From Bog-473 sp963782415 (lineage in GTDB: Bacteria; Actinomycetota; Acidimicrobiia; Acidimicrobiales; RAAP-2), in the NCBI GenBank assembly GCA_963782415.1, contig CAWAJT010000006.1, forward strand, positions 806,001 through 870,000: a stretch of DNA of 64,000 bases. The letters run 5' to 3'. Below the pieces are notes generated by a model. The model was not told the origin of the DNA. It was given only the letters and a program-made list of their open reading frames with translations, and did no database searches. Position 1 is the stretch's first letter. Each line of letters begins with the position of its first letter. The translations under genes and the position numbers were made by a program. Positions 25,800 through 33,976 of the stretch are shown here, piece after piece.

Positions 25800-27205
25800 G
25801 ACAGAAGGCGGGGAAAGTGGAACCGGCCCTTCGTGGGCACCAACGCATCGAGCACGTCGTCAGCAAGGATCCGTCCGATGGGGCACCCGTCGTCGTCGAT
25901 CACGACCATCGAATGCCGCCGAGCTTCGACCAGTTGCGCCGCCACCGCACCCGCCGACGCGTGCGGACTGACCGTGACCTCGTCCTCGTCGCCCAGCAGT
26001 GCCGACATGCGCGTATCGGTCGACGCGCGCATGGCGAAGAGAATGTCGAGCACCGTGACATCGCCGAGCAGCCTGCCGTCGCTGTCGACGACCGCCACGG
26101 CGTCGAGGTCCACCCCGTGCGTGCGCGCCTCGGAGAGCCGGTCGACGACCTTCTTGACCTTCTCCCCGGACTTGGCGGTGACGAGCGCCGTGGTCATGAT
26201 CCCGCCCGCCTCGTCCTCTTCGTAGCCGAGCAGCTCACGCAGGGCGAGGGCGGTCACGGCCGGGATGTGGCGCAACACTTCGGCCCGCACCGCGAGCGGG
26301 AGATCCCTCAGGGCATCGACCGCCTCGTCCGGCTCCATGGCGGCCAGAAGGCGGGCCGCCTCGACTGGGTCGGACTCCCGCAACAGCTGCTCGAGATCCT
26401 CGGGCTGCATCTCCTCGAGAGCGTCGGCTGCCTCGGCGGGGCTGAGCGCGCCCAGTAGCTCGCGCCGCTCGTCCCTGCGAAGGTCCTCGAGCAGGTCCGC
26501 CAGCTCACCAGGACGCAACCGGTGCAGGCCCTCGTTGGTCATCTTCAGGCGGACCTGGGTCGCCGCACCGCTGACGTCCTTGGCGGCCTCGGTGAAGGGC
26601 TGAATGGCGGCCCAGTCGATGACGCGGTCCGGCGTCGGACGCGGGCGCCAACGCCGAGGCCCGAGCCGTCGGAGCAACGTCGCATTCGACACGTCGGCGC
26701 CGACCAGGCGGATGCGGCCGATGACCTCGGCCAGATAGAGATCTGCGGCCCGGATTACCTGCACCCCTTCGACGTCGACCAGTTGGTGATCGAGCACATC
26801 CTTGGCCAACAGCACTTCGCCGGAGCGACGGATGACATCGCGCAGGTCGAGCCTGGAGGAGCGGAGCACGACCTCGGCGTGTCCGATCCGGTCGATGGCC
26901 GAGGCCGGGACGAAGGCGAGCCGGCGGCCGACGCGGATGACCAGGCCGCTCACCGGCGGGTACACCTGCCCGTCGGCCCAGCGCGCCACGACATCGTCCA
27001 GGCGGCCGATCTCCTGACCTGACTGGTTGCGCACGGGCCGGCCGAGCAGCCCGGCCAACGACACGATGGAGTCGAACACGCCCTCGGAGGCGAGAATGCG
27101 CCGTGTTCGGCGTCGGCGCTGGTGCGGGGCGCGAGTCGCCTCGCGGGTACGTCCTGGGATCAAACGTGAGCGGCTCGGCGCGCTCGTCGACGGTGGCGTG
27201 GCCAT
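25796..27205 (-). CDS. PRC-barrel/MgtE-N/CBS protein, soluble sensor partner of the transporter
   Basis: 469 residues without any membrane helix. After a basic N-terminus, residues ~50-105 form a PRC-barrel (LAGLLGRPVRNQSGQEIGRL), with a second PRC-like unit to ~170. Residues ~225-335 are helical MgtE_N superfamily repeats (LADLLEDLRRDERRELLGAL, AADALEEMQPEDLEQLL). Two CBS domains follow (GIMTTALVTAKSGEKV...; VTVSPHASAGAVAAQLVEAR). In MgtE these cytosolic domains sense Mg2+ and gate the pore; here the pore is absent and the next, overlapping gene encodes an NRAMP-related transporter. The start at 27205 is backed by a strong AGGAGG with 7-bp spacing. Confidence 0.9.
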   Translation of the reverse strand: MATPPSTSAPSRSRLIPGRTREATRAPHQRRRRTRRILASEGVFDSIVSLAGLLGRPVRNQSGQEIGRLDDVVARWADGQVYPPVSGLVIRVGRRLAFVPASAIDRIGHAEVVLRSSRLDLRDVIRRSGEVLLAKDVLDHQLVDVEGVQVIRAADLYLAEVIGRIRLVGADVSNATLLRRLGPRRWRPRPTPDRVIDWAAIQPFTEAAKDVSGAATQVRLKMTNEGLHRLRPGELADLLEDLRRDERRELLGALSPAEAADALEEMQPEDLEQLLRESDPVEAARLLAAMEPDEAVDALRDLPLAVRAEVLRHIPAVTALALRELLGYEEDEAGGIMTTALVTAKSGEKVKKVVDRLSEARTHGVDLDAVAVVDSDGRLLGDVTVLDILFAMRASTDTRMSALLGDEDEVTVSPHASAGAVAAQLVEARRHSMVVIDDDGCPIGRILADDVLDALVPTKGRFHFPRLLS

Positions 27206-27248
27206 GGAGCTACCTCCTGCGGCGTCTTCGAGGTTCGGATCGGATCAG

Positions 27249-27264
27249 GCGTCTGGCCAGACGC
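27249..27264. repeat. Perfect 16-bp palindrome in the leader
   Basis: GCGTCTGGCCAGACGC lies between the leader ORF stop and the sensor-gene ribosome site. As RNA it can form a 6-bp stem with a GGCC loop, or as DNA it could be an operator. No T-run follows on the minus strand, so it is not a complete intrinsic terminator. Confidence 0.5.
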
Positions 27265-27329
27265 GACGACGCGCCACCAGAGGATCAGGACCGGCGGCTG
27301 CCTCCGTGCTGTACTCCGCGAACGGGACT

Positions 27330-27416
27330 TCAGCCGACGCGCACGGGGCGCGATCGCTTCGGCACGGGAGTTGGGCCGGCGCCGGCGGTGCTACTGGGGG
27401 GTTCGCCCCTCGACAT
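27330..27416 (-). CDS. Proline-rich leader peptide (28 aa)
   Basis: ATG 27416 to TGA 27330-27332. It is preceded by AAGGAGGT with 7 bp between GGAGG and ATG, one of the best ribosome-binding sites in the window. The peptide starts MSRGEPP and contains PTPVPKRSRP, with six Pro codons in 28, and is basic at the end. It resembles in design the Salmonella MgtL leader (EPDPTPLPRRR), whose acidic/proline stretch destabilises ribosomes at low Mg2+ and controls mgtA. Here it precedes a likely Mg2+ module. Similarity is by composition and position, not proven homology. Confidence 0.6.
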   Translation of the reverse strand: MSRGEPPSSTAGAGPTPVPKRSRPVRVG

Positions 27417-27558
27417 GGCCGCACCTCCTTCTCGGTCGTCCCTGTGCGGAAGGGTCACGCCAGAATTTCCCGGCGGCACATCTTACCGGCCTGTTCAGGA
27501 CGGTCTCGCCCCAATGGCCTGGTCGCAGGCGGCCGACAGGGCAGGTACCGTGCCGTGG

Positions 27559-28797
27559 ATGGACCTGACCTACCCACCCGGAGCAGAGGAATTCAGGACC
27601 GAGATCGCGGACTGGCTCACGGCGAACCTGCCCGAGGGCTGGGGCGGTCCGGACTTCTCCATGACGCCCGAGGAGCGCAAGGCCTTCAACGAGGAGTGGA
27701 CCGCCAAGCTCTACGGCGGGGGCTGGATCTGCGCCAGCTGGCCCACCGAGTACGGCGGCAAGGGCCTGAGCCTGCTGCAGCAGGTCGTCCTCAACGAGGA
27801 GTTTGCCCGCGTGGGTGCTCCGCTGCGGGCCGACTTCTTCGGCGACACCCTGGTGGGCCCGACCATCCTGCAGTGGGGCACCGAGGAGCAGAAGCAGCAG
27901 TTCATCCCCGGGATCTTGCGAGGTGAGATCGCATGGTGCCAAGGCTTCAGCGAGCCCGACGCCGGCTCGGACCTGGCCAGTCTCAAGACGAGGGCCGAGC
28001 TCGACGGCGACGAGTGGGTCATCAACGGACAGAAGGTGTGGACGACCCAGGCCCACTATGCCGACTACATCTTCCTGCTGGCCCGGACCGACCCCGACGT
28101 CCCGAAGCATGCGGGGATCTCCTATCTGCTCGTCCCCATGAAGCAGCCCGGGGTGGAGGTGCGACCGATCGAACAGGTGGACGGCTCAGCCGAGTTCAAC
28201 GAGGTCTTCTTCACCAATGTGCGCTGCCCCAAGGACAATGTCATCGGTGGAGTGAACAACGGGTGGAAGGTCGCCATGACGACGCTCGGATTCGAGCGCG
28301 GCACGTCGTCGACCACCGGCCACCGGCGCTTCCAGAAGGAGTTCGACGAAATCGTCGCGGAAGCACGACGACGCGGACGTACCGGTGATCCGTTGATCCG
28401 CCAACGGCTGGCGCGGTCCTGGTCGAAGATCAAGATCATGGAGATCAACGGGTTTCGCACGCTGACCGACGTGCTGAACGGAACCCAGACGACCGCCGCA
28501 CTCGGTGCCTGCAACAAGATGTTCTGGTCCGAGGCCCACCAGGAGACGTTGCTGCTCGCCATGGACATCCTCGGCCCGGAGGGCCAGATCCTCCTCGGCG
28601 AGCAGGGCGAGGACACCCTGCTCCCCGGGGCCCGCAAGGCCAAGGCCAGTTACCCGGTCAACAACTTGCAATCACTCTTCTTCTTCTCGCGGTCAGAGAC
28701 GATCTGGGGTGGCGCGGCAGAGATCCAGCGCAACATCGTGGGCGAGCGCGCCCTGGGACTTCCGAAGGAACCGAAGAACACCTCGCCCAAGGCATGA
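27559..28797 (+). CDS. Acyl-CoA dehydrogenase
   Basis: FAD enzyme catalysing alpha-beta desaturation of acyl-CoA; 412 residues from ATG 27559. Visible: N-terminal helical domain, LYGGGWICASWPTEYGGKGL, WCQGFSEPDAGSDLASLKTRA (FAD-binding signature), INGQKVWTTQAHYADYIFLL, and C-terminal ETIWGGAAEIQRNIVGERALGLP, typical of the FadE17/18-like group used in steroid and branched-acyl catabolism. A long upstream frame reads through the intergenic leader; the conserved protein starts at MDLTYPPGAEEF. A GTG three codons upstream (27550) is the alternative. The true substrate is unknown. Confidence 0.93.
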   Translation: MDLTYPPGAEEFRTEIADWLTANLPEGWGGPDFSMTPEERKAFNEEWTAKLYGGGWICASWPTEYGGKGLSLLQQVVLNEEFARVGAPLRADFFGDTLVGPTILQWGTEEQKQQFIPGILRGEIAWCQGFSEPDAGSDLASLKTRAELDGDEWVINGQKVWTTQAHYADYIFLLARTDPDVPKHAGISYLLVPMKQPGVEVRPIEQVDGSAEFNEVFFTNVRCPKDNVIGGVNNGWKVAMTTLGFERGTSSTTGHRRFQKEFDEIVAEARRRGRTGDPLIRQRLARSWSKIKIMEINGFRTLTDVLNGTQTTAALGACNKMFWSEAHQETLLLAMDILGPEGQILLGEQGEDTLLPGARKAKASYPVNNLQSLFFFSRSETIWGGAAEIQRNIVGERALGLPKEPKNTSPKA

Positions 28798-28864
28798 CCG
28801 CCAGATCCCCTACGCTGGGCCGGGTACGAGTACGGGTCGGCCACGGCGAACGGGGTGAACAGCG

Positions 28865-29284
28865 ATGTTGGTGAGAGAGTGCCTACGCACGGCGCCAGTG
28901 ACCGTCCCTCCGGGCTGCACCCTCCACGAGGCCGGCCGGCTGCTCGGGAGCCACAAGGTCGGTTCGCTGCTGGTCGTGGACGGCGATCGCCTGGTCGGCA
29001 TCGTGACGGACCGGGACATCACGGTGCGAGGCGTCGGGGAGGGTAAACCGGCGACGGCTGCCGTGGAGGCGGTCATGACCGCCGATCCGATCACGATCCA
29101 GGGCTCGGCGGACGTGTTCGAGGCCTTCGATGTGTTCAAGACGGCCAGCGCGCGGCGACTGCCCGTGCTCGAGGACACGGACCTGGCCGGGATCATCTCG
29201 GTCGACGATCTGCTGCTCTCGCTCGTCGCCGAATTCGGCGCCGTCATGTCGCCGGTCGCGCAGCGGCTCGTCCACCCCGGCTGA
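28865..29284 (+). CDS. CBS-domain pair protein
   Basis: 139 residues consisting of two CBS domains: APVTVPPGCTLHEAGRLLGSHKVGSLLVV (split) with GIVTDRDITVRGVGEG, then VMTADPITIQGSADVFEAF with RRLPVLEDTDLAGIISVDDLL. Stand-alone CBS pairs bind adenosine nucleotides and modulate partners; mycobacterial Hrp1 is the same architecture. No partner domain is fused. It lies 67 bp after the acyl-CoA dehydrogenase gene and may be co-transcribed. Confidence 0.9.
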   Translation: MLVRECLRTAPVTVPPGCTLHEAGRLLGSHKVGSLLVVDGDRLVGIVTDRDITVRGVGEGKPATAAVEAVMTADPITIQGSADVFEAFDVFKTASARRLPVLEDTDLAGIISVDDLLLSLVAEFGAVMSPVAQRLVHPG

Positions 29285-29315
29285 GCACGCGGGACGCCAA
29301 ACTGTCTCGAGCGCG

Positions 29316-29651
29316 TCAGAGGCTCGGGACGTACCCGCCCGCGCCGAGTGCGGCGCTCTCATCGAGGCTCAGCGAGTCGTCGACGCCACCGAGGACCTCG
29401 GTCACCCAGGGCAGCCGCTCGCGGAGAATTCGCTCCACCCCGCCCGAGAGCGTGGCCGAGCTGATGGCGCAGGAGCTGCATGCCCCTTGGAGCTGGACCT
29501 CGACCACGCCCGCCTCGACGTCGGCCCGCACCAACACGAGGTCGCCGCCGTCGGCCTGCACGGCAGGCCGCATGAGATCCATGATCCCGTGCAGCTTGTC
29601 CAGACGGTCGGCCCGTTCGGCGTCGCTTAGCTGAGACGGGGTTTCGCTCAC
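29316..29651 (-). CDS. NifU C-terminal-domain (Nfu-type) Fe-S scaffold protein
   Basis: 111 residues from GTG 29651. The Nfu core is clear: LDKLHGIMDLMRPAVQADGGDLVLV and VVEVQLQGACSSCAISSATL, with the CxxC that binds a [4Fe-4S] cluster, then GVERILRERLPWVTEV. Nfu proteins carry Fe-S clusters to target apoproteins. The frame continues upstream to 29705 but without conservation. Transcribed convergently to the CBS gene. Confidence 0.9.
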   Translation of the reverse strand: MSETPSQLSDAERADRLDKLHGIMDLMRPAVQADGGDLVLVRADVEAGVVEVQLQGACSSCAISSATLSGGVERILRERLPWVTEVLGGVDDSLSLDESAALGAGGYVPSL

Positions 29652-29838
29652 GCCACCATTCTGCCGTGCGCAGGGGCGGACCGTGCACCGCCGGGTTGCA
29701 CCCAACGGTGGTTACCTTCCGGGAAGCGCTTGGCGTGCACCGGCCGGACCATCGAAGGAGTCGCCGTGAGCGTGAAGGTCATGGCCAACCTGGCGGAGCG
29801 GCTCCGCGCCGCCCAGGACGAGGCCCCAACGGGCAGCT

Positions 29839-30723
29839 TCAGGCCAGTCCGACCGGCTCGGGTGGGTCGCCCTTCACGACAGGGTTCGTCAGCTCCCCGA
29901 TGCCCTCGATGGCGATGCGCACCACGTCGCCGGCCGCCAGGAAGCGGGGCGGGTCGAACCCGGCCCCGACGCCGGCCGGCGTCCCGGTGGCGATGATGGT
30001 CCCGGGCTCGAGTGGGAAGGCGGTGGTGAGGTACTCGATCAGTTCGGCGCACCCGAAGATCAGGTCGGCCGTGCTCGAGTCCTGACGGAGCTCGTCGTTG
30101 ACCCAGGTGCGGATCGTCAACGATCCCGGGTCGCCGAGCTCGTCACCTGTCACCAGCTCCGGGCCGCAGGGCGCATGGGTGTCGAAGGACTTGCCCATGG
30201 TGAACGTCGGCGTGCGCCACTGCCAGTCACGCGCGCTGACGTCGTTGATGATGGTGAAGCCGGCAACCACCTCGAAGGCGCGCGCCGCTGGCACATGCTG
30301 GCAGCGCGGTCCGATCACGAGGGCGAGCTCGCCCTCGTAGTCAACCATGTCGGAGACCGGGGGCAGCACGATCGCATCGCCCGGTCCTGCGATGGATGTC
30401 CGCTGCTTGTTGAACCAGTACTGCCACTCCGGCGGCTCGCGACCCATTTCGGCCACGTGCGCCCGGTAGTTCATGCCGATGGCGAGGATGGCGGGCGGAT
30501 CGGGCACCGGCGCGTGGCGCCGCACCGCCGACGCGTCATAGCGCGCCGCCCTGCCCGTGAGCGCTGCGCGAGTCCGTTCCAGCCCGTCGGCGCCGAGCGA
30601 GAGCAGCCCGGCCATGGTGGACGGCAGGCCAGTCGCCGGGTCGCTCAGGTCGAGGATCTCGTCCCCGACGACCAAGCCGGGACGCGGCCGCCTGTCAGGG
30701 AGGGAGAAGCTGGCCAGTCGCAC
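29839..30723 (-). CDS. Fumarylacetoacetate hydrolase (FAH) family protein
   Basis: 294 residues. Family core: AIGMNYRAHVAEMGREPP, WFNKQRTSIAGPGDAIVLPP, VDYEGELALVIG (metal-ligand Glu residues), GFTIINDVSARDWQW and GTIIATGTPAGVGAGFDPP. Members hydrolyse or isomerise C-C bonds of acylpyruvates or 2-hydroxy-dienoates with Mg2+/Mn2+ in aromatic catabolism. The exact substrate is unclear. It lies 18 bp downstream of the DUF308 membrane protein gene on the same strand. Confidence 0.92.
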   Translation of the reverse strand: MRLASFSLPDRRPRPGLVVGDEILDLSDPATGLPSTMAGLLSLGADGLERTRAALTGRAARYDASAVRRHAPVPDPPAILAIGMNYRAHVAEMGREPPEWQYWFNKQRTSIAGPGDAIVLPPVSDMVDYEGELALVIGPRCQHVPAARAFEVVAGFTIINDVSARDWQWRTPTFTMGKSFDTHAPCGPELVTGDELGDPGSLTIRTWVNDELRQDSSTADLIFGCAELIEYLTTAFPLEPGTIIATGTPAGVGAGFDPPRFLAAGDVVRIAIEGIGELTNPVVKGDPPEPVGLA

Positions 30724-30741
30724 CGCCGCTCCCCGACGCGA

Positions 30742-31341
30742 TCAGCGCGCCTGCGCCTTGAAGGTCTCCCAGTGTTTCGTGGCGTGACGGGCCGAGAAGG
30801 CGCCGATCACCTCAACGGCGCCGAAGACGATGGCCAAGATCCCGATCAGCACGACCAACGCGGTCAGCGGCGCGCCGGGGTGCCTGATGCAGAGGAAGCC
30901 CAACGCCACGGCGATGATGCCGCGAATGAGGTAGGCCCACCAGTACGGCAGGTAGTGGTAGCGGATGGAGTTCACGATGTCGAAGATGCCAAGCACGAGG
31001 AAGCCCCAGCCGACCAGGATGGCAACGATGAAGATCGTGATGTGCGGCCACACGAAGCCGACGATGCCCGCCGCCACCCAGATCACGCCGAAGACCAGCA
31101 GCGGCCAGCGCTGCCGTGCCGCCCGCACGCCGGCGATGATCTCGAAGAGACCTACTGCGATGAAGAACCCGCTGGCGAGGTAGATGATGGCGTAGACACT
31201 GGCGTGCCGGTAACTGATCACGAAGAAACCGAAGATCATGGAGATGATGCCGCCGGCCAGGTACCAGCCCCACATCTTCTCGAGCTGTGCGCTGACGACA
31301 TCGCCCACCGCGATGTCCTCTGACGTCAAAGTGTCGGTCAT
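30742..31341 (-). CDS. HdeD/DUF308-family membrane protein
   Basis: 199 residues from ATG 31341, preceded by AAGGGGGAT. Six hydrophobic helices in three pairs, e.g. YLAGGIISMIFGFFVISY, AIIYLASGFFIAVGLFEIIAG, LLVFGVIWVAAGIVGFVWP, IFIVAILVGWGFLVLGIFDI, LIRGIIAVALGFLCIRHPG. The HPGAPLTALV after the fifth helix is typical of DUF308. HdeD in E. coli is linked to acid resistance; the role here is unknown. An earlier ATG (31371) in frame is less likely because the Shine-Dalgarno fits 31341. Confidence 0.88.
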   Translation of the reverse strand: MTDTLTSEDIAVGDVVSAQLEKMWGWYLAGGIISMIFGFFVISYRHASVYAIIYLASGFFIAVGLFEIIAGVRAARQRWPLLVFGVIWVAAGIVGFVWPHITIFIVAILVGWGFLVLGIFDIVNSIRYHYLPYWWAYLIRGIIAVALGFLCIRHPGAPLTALVVLIGILAIVFGAVEVIGAFSARHATKHWETFKAQAR

Positions 31342-31410
31342 GGCATCCCCCTTGGCGAGATAGGAGTACACAGATGTGTAGGCGGAGCGTACCGCCGACG
31401 CCCACCTTGA

Positions 31411-32622
31411 TTAGGGGATGCAGGAGCGCAACGCCTCGAGGGCCCGGGCACCCCATGACCCACCCGTCCCGGCCCAGCGGGCCGGGTCGTCGGCCACCGC
31501 GTCGGCCTCGGCCCACAGCTCGTCCTCGACCGGCGTGAGCGTCGCCCGGATGGCCGGCAACGTGCCGGGATCGTCCTCGACCACCTGACGCACCGCATCG
31601 GCAGCGTGCCACAGATCCTCGCCGGAGAGCTCGAAGGGCACGAAGGGAGGCGGGCCGGCCACGGTGCGCGGGAAGGCGGGTACGTAGATGCTGGCGCACG
31701 GGCTGCCCGGTGCCACGAAGACGCGGAGCGGTGCCCCGTCGGCCAGGCCGGGCGTGAGCTCGGCGATCATGGACGCGGCCGTGACGCTCACTCCGCGCAC
31801 GTGCATGCAGACGCTGACCCCGCTGCTGTCCGAACCGACGCGCTCCGGGGGCGGATCGACGGCACCGTCCATGCCCGGGGCACCCCACGGTCCCGTGCCG
31901 TGATCGCGCAGGTGGGCGGCGGTGGCCGCCGCCGTGACCCCGCCGGGACCGGCTGCGGCGAGGAAGCGTCGGCTCGCCGCCAGGCGCACATCGGCATAGG
32001 CCGTGTCCTCTGCATGGTCGCGGTAGCGGTCGAAATCGTCACCGGGGACGAGGGACGCCGAGGCGCGTGTCCAGTCGGTGGTCAGCGTGAGGCGATTCGA
32101 GATGGCGGTGCCGGACGCGAACCGTGCCACCGCGTACTCCGCACCGGCCGTCTCGAGCACGAACGCCTCGGACGGGTCGGCGATCAGGAAGGAGGAGTCG
32201 TAGGCCTCGCCGTGGGCGGCGTCCGCAATGCCACCTTGTCCGCAGGTCGCGAGCAGCCCGGTGATCACCTCGACTGCGTCCTCCGCCGTACGGGCTCGCT
32301 CGAGACCGAGGCGGACCAGGTCCATGCCGATGAGTGCGGGCGGGGCGGCGGCCGCGTCGTGCGTGGTGCTGACACGCTCGTTTCCAATGGCGACCCCGTG
32401 CTCGTTGACCCCGTGCTCGGCGCCCCAGAGCCACGTCGGGCAGGACAAGAGCGTGGCGTGCGCCCCGGTGTCGCCGATGGTCAGGTACTGCGTGCGCAGC
32501 GTGCAGCCCGCCGAGGCCCGGCGGCCGAAGGGCCAGGTGATCTGCACCTCGCCCGGGGGGCGGTCCGAGTTCTTGGCGAACACCATGCCGCGGCGGCCCG
32601 GGGCGCACAGGGTGTCGCACAT
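31411..32622 (-). CDS. Secernin-like C69-family peptidase/amidohydrolase
   Basis: 403 residues beginning MCDTLCAPG. In the Ntn-hydrolase C69 (dipeptidase A/secernin) family the Cys at position 2 or a nearby Cys becomes the N-terminal nucleophile. Supporting motifs: VFAKNSDRPPGE, WLWGAEHGVNEHGVAIGNE, GMDLVRLGLERARTA, DSSFLIADPSEAFVLETAG and TAISNRLTL. Substrate unknown. It is divergent from the P450 gene with a 37-bp gap. Confidence 0.85.
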   Translation of the reverse strand: MCDTLCAPGRRGMVFAKNSDRPPGEVQITWPFGRRASAGCTLRTQYLTIGDTGAHATLLSCPTWLWGAEHGVNEHGVAIGNERVSTTHDAAAAPPALIGMDLVRLGLERARTAEDAVEVITGLLATCGQGGIADAAHGEAYDSSFLIADPSEAFVLETAGAEYAVARFASGTAISNRLTLTTDWTRASASLVPGDDFDRYRDHAEDTAYADVRLAASRRFLAAAGPGGVTAAATAAHLRDHGTGPWGAPGMDGAVDPPPERVGSDSSGVSVCMHVRGVSVTAASMIAELTPGLADGAPLRVFVAPGSPCASIYVPAFPRTVAGPPPFVPFELSGEDLWHAADAVRQVVEDDPGTLPAIRATLTPVEDELWAEADAVADDPARWAGTGGSWGARALEALRSCIP

Positions 32623-32659
32623 GGTCGCAGTGTAGGGAGCCTGGGTAGGGTGGCTGTCC

Positions 32660-33946
32660 GTGGAACCGCGCGCTGTCCTGACGGCTGATGAGATCGACCT
32701 TTCTGCGACCGAGTTCTGGGCTCGGCCCTGGGACGAACGGGAAGGCGCCTTCCAGACGCTGCGGCGCGAGCGCCCGATGCCCTTCTACGAGGAGCCCGAG
32801 ATCCCCGAGGCGCTGACCTACGTCCTCAACAAAGGCAAGGGCTACTACGCCCTGACACGGCACGCGCACATTGCCGAGGCCAGCCGTCACCCCGAGATCT
32901 TCCAGTCGGGCCACGGCGCCACCTCCATCATCGACATGCCCGAGGAGATGCTCGACTTCTTCGGCTCCATGATCAACATGGACAACCCGCGCCACGCCCG
33001 GCTACGCCGCATTGTCTCCGCCGCCTTCAACCCGCGCATGATCAAGTCGATCGAGGATCGCATCGAGCTCGTCGCCGACGACGTGATCGACCGCGTGGCG
33101 TCGCAGGGCGGCTGCGATTTCGTGGTCGAGGTGGCGGCCCGGCTGCCACTCGAGATCATCTGCGACATGATGGGCATCGCCGCCGCCGACTACGACACCG
33201 TCTTCCACGCGTCGAACGTCATCCTCTCGGCGGGTGACACCGAGTACGTGGCCGAGGGCGAGGACCCGATGGTGGCGTTCATGACCGCAGCTCAGCAGCT
33301 CAACCTGCTCATGACCGACCTGGCCACGTACCGACGCGAGAACCCGACCGCCGATGTCACGTCCGCGCTCGTCAACACCAACGTCGACGGCGAAGCGCTC
33401 ACCGACACCGAGCTCGCCTCGTTCTTCATTCTGTTGGTCGTGGCGGGCAACGAGACGACCCGCAACGCCATCAGCCACGGTTTGCTCGCCATGACCACGT
33501 ATCCGGACCAGCGGGCGCTGTGGCAGGCTGACCCCGCGGGAATCGCGGCGACGGGCGTGGACGAGATAGTGCGCTGGGGCTCCCCGGTGATCTGGATGCG
33601 CCGCACCGTCGCCCAGGACACCGTGCTCGGCGAGACCGAGCTCGTGGAGGGCGACAAGGTGATCATGTTCTACAACTCGGCCAACCGGGACGAGGATGTG
33701 TTCGCCGACCCGTTCACCTTCGATGTCCGCCGCGACCCCAACCCGCACATCGGATTCGGTGCAGCAGGCCCGCACTTCTGCCTCGGCGCCCATCTGGCGC
33801 GCCAGGAGATCGATGTGATGTTCCGCCACCTGTTCGACCGGCTACCCGACATAGAGGCCGTGGGCGAGCCTGACCGGCTGCTCTCCCCGTTCATCAACGG
33901 GATCAAGCACCTCGACTGTCGCTTCACGCCCGCCGCGCCGCGCTGA
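32660..33946 (+). CDS. Cytochrome P450
   Basis: 428 residues from GTG 32660. Heme-thiolate mono-oxygenase. The I-helix oxygen-activation motif is VVAGNETTRNA, the K-helix ExxR is VDEIVRWGSPVIWMRR, and the heme-binding loop is GFGAAGPHFCLGAHLAR with the ligand Cys near 373. The MDNPRHARLRRIVSAAF segment and loop style resemble actinobacterial CYP124/125/142-type enzymes acting on sterol side chains or terpenoids, though the substrate cannot be assigned. No ferredoxin gene is directly adjacent; a 3Fe-4S-type ferredoxin lies at 35709-35918. Confidence 0.95.
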   Translation: MEPRAVLTADEIDLSATEFWARPWDEREGAFQTLRRERPMPFYEEPEIPEALTYVLNKGKGYYALTRHAHIAEASRHPEIFQSGHGATSIIDMPEEMLDFFGSMINMDNPRHARLRRIVSAAFNPRMIKSIEDRIELVADDVIDRVASQGGCDFVVEVAARLPLEIICDMMGIAAADYDTVFHASNVILSAGDTEYVAEGEDPMVAFMTAAQQLNLLMTDLATYRRENPTADVTSALVNTNVDGEALTDTELASFFILLVVAGNETTRNAISHGLLAMTTYPDQRALWQADPAGIAATGVDEIVRWGSPVIWMRRTVAQDTVLGETELVEGDKVIMFYNSANRDEDVFADPFTFDVRRDPNPHIGFGAAGPHFCLGAHLARQEIDVMFRHLFDRLPDIEAVGEPDRLLSPFINGIKHLDCRFTPAAPR

Positions 33947-33976
33947 GGCGGCGGCGTCCGCCCAACCTGGGCGAGT

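Larger units (their letters stand above)
27206..27558 (-). promoter_or_regulatory. Long leader of the metal-transport operon
   Basis: A 353-bp divergent gap. For the minus-strand operon it holds, in order of transcription, a possible -10-like TAAGAT (27480-27485), an AAGGAGGT ribosome site, a 28-codon ORF (27330-27416), a ~125-nt spacer with a perfect palindrome (27249-27264), and the AGGAGG of the sensor gene. I could not match a consensus M-box or other known Mg2+/Mn2+ riboswitch by eye. The acyl-CoA dehydrogenase promoter on the other strand must also lie here. Confidence 0.55.

Noticed and set aside
27103..27558. N-terminal extension of the acyl-CoA dehydrogenase
   Set aside because: Reads antisense through the metal-transport leader and ORF; conserved FadE sequence starts at 27559.
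27206..27558. M-box or yybP-ykoY riboswitch
   Set aside because: Searched by eye in the operon leader; conserved cores could not be aligned. A covariance-model search would settle it.
29766..29996. Plus-strand ORF starting VSVKVMANLAERLRAAQDEAP with AAGGAG upstream
   Set aside because: The first 25 codons look plausible, but the frame then runs antisense through the FAH-family gene with Arg/Pro-rich residues. Possibly a truncated gene start; too weak to call.
30812..31888. 358-codon minus-strand ORF over the DUF308 and C69 genes
   Set aside because: Arg/Gly/His-rich shadow frame crossing two convincing genes.
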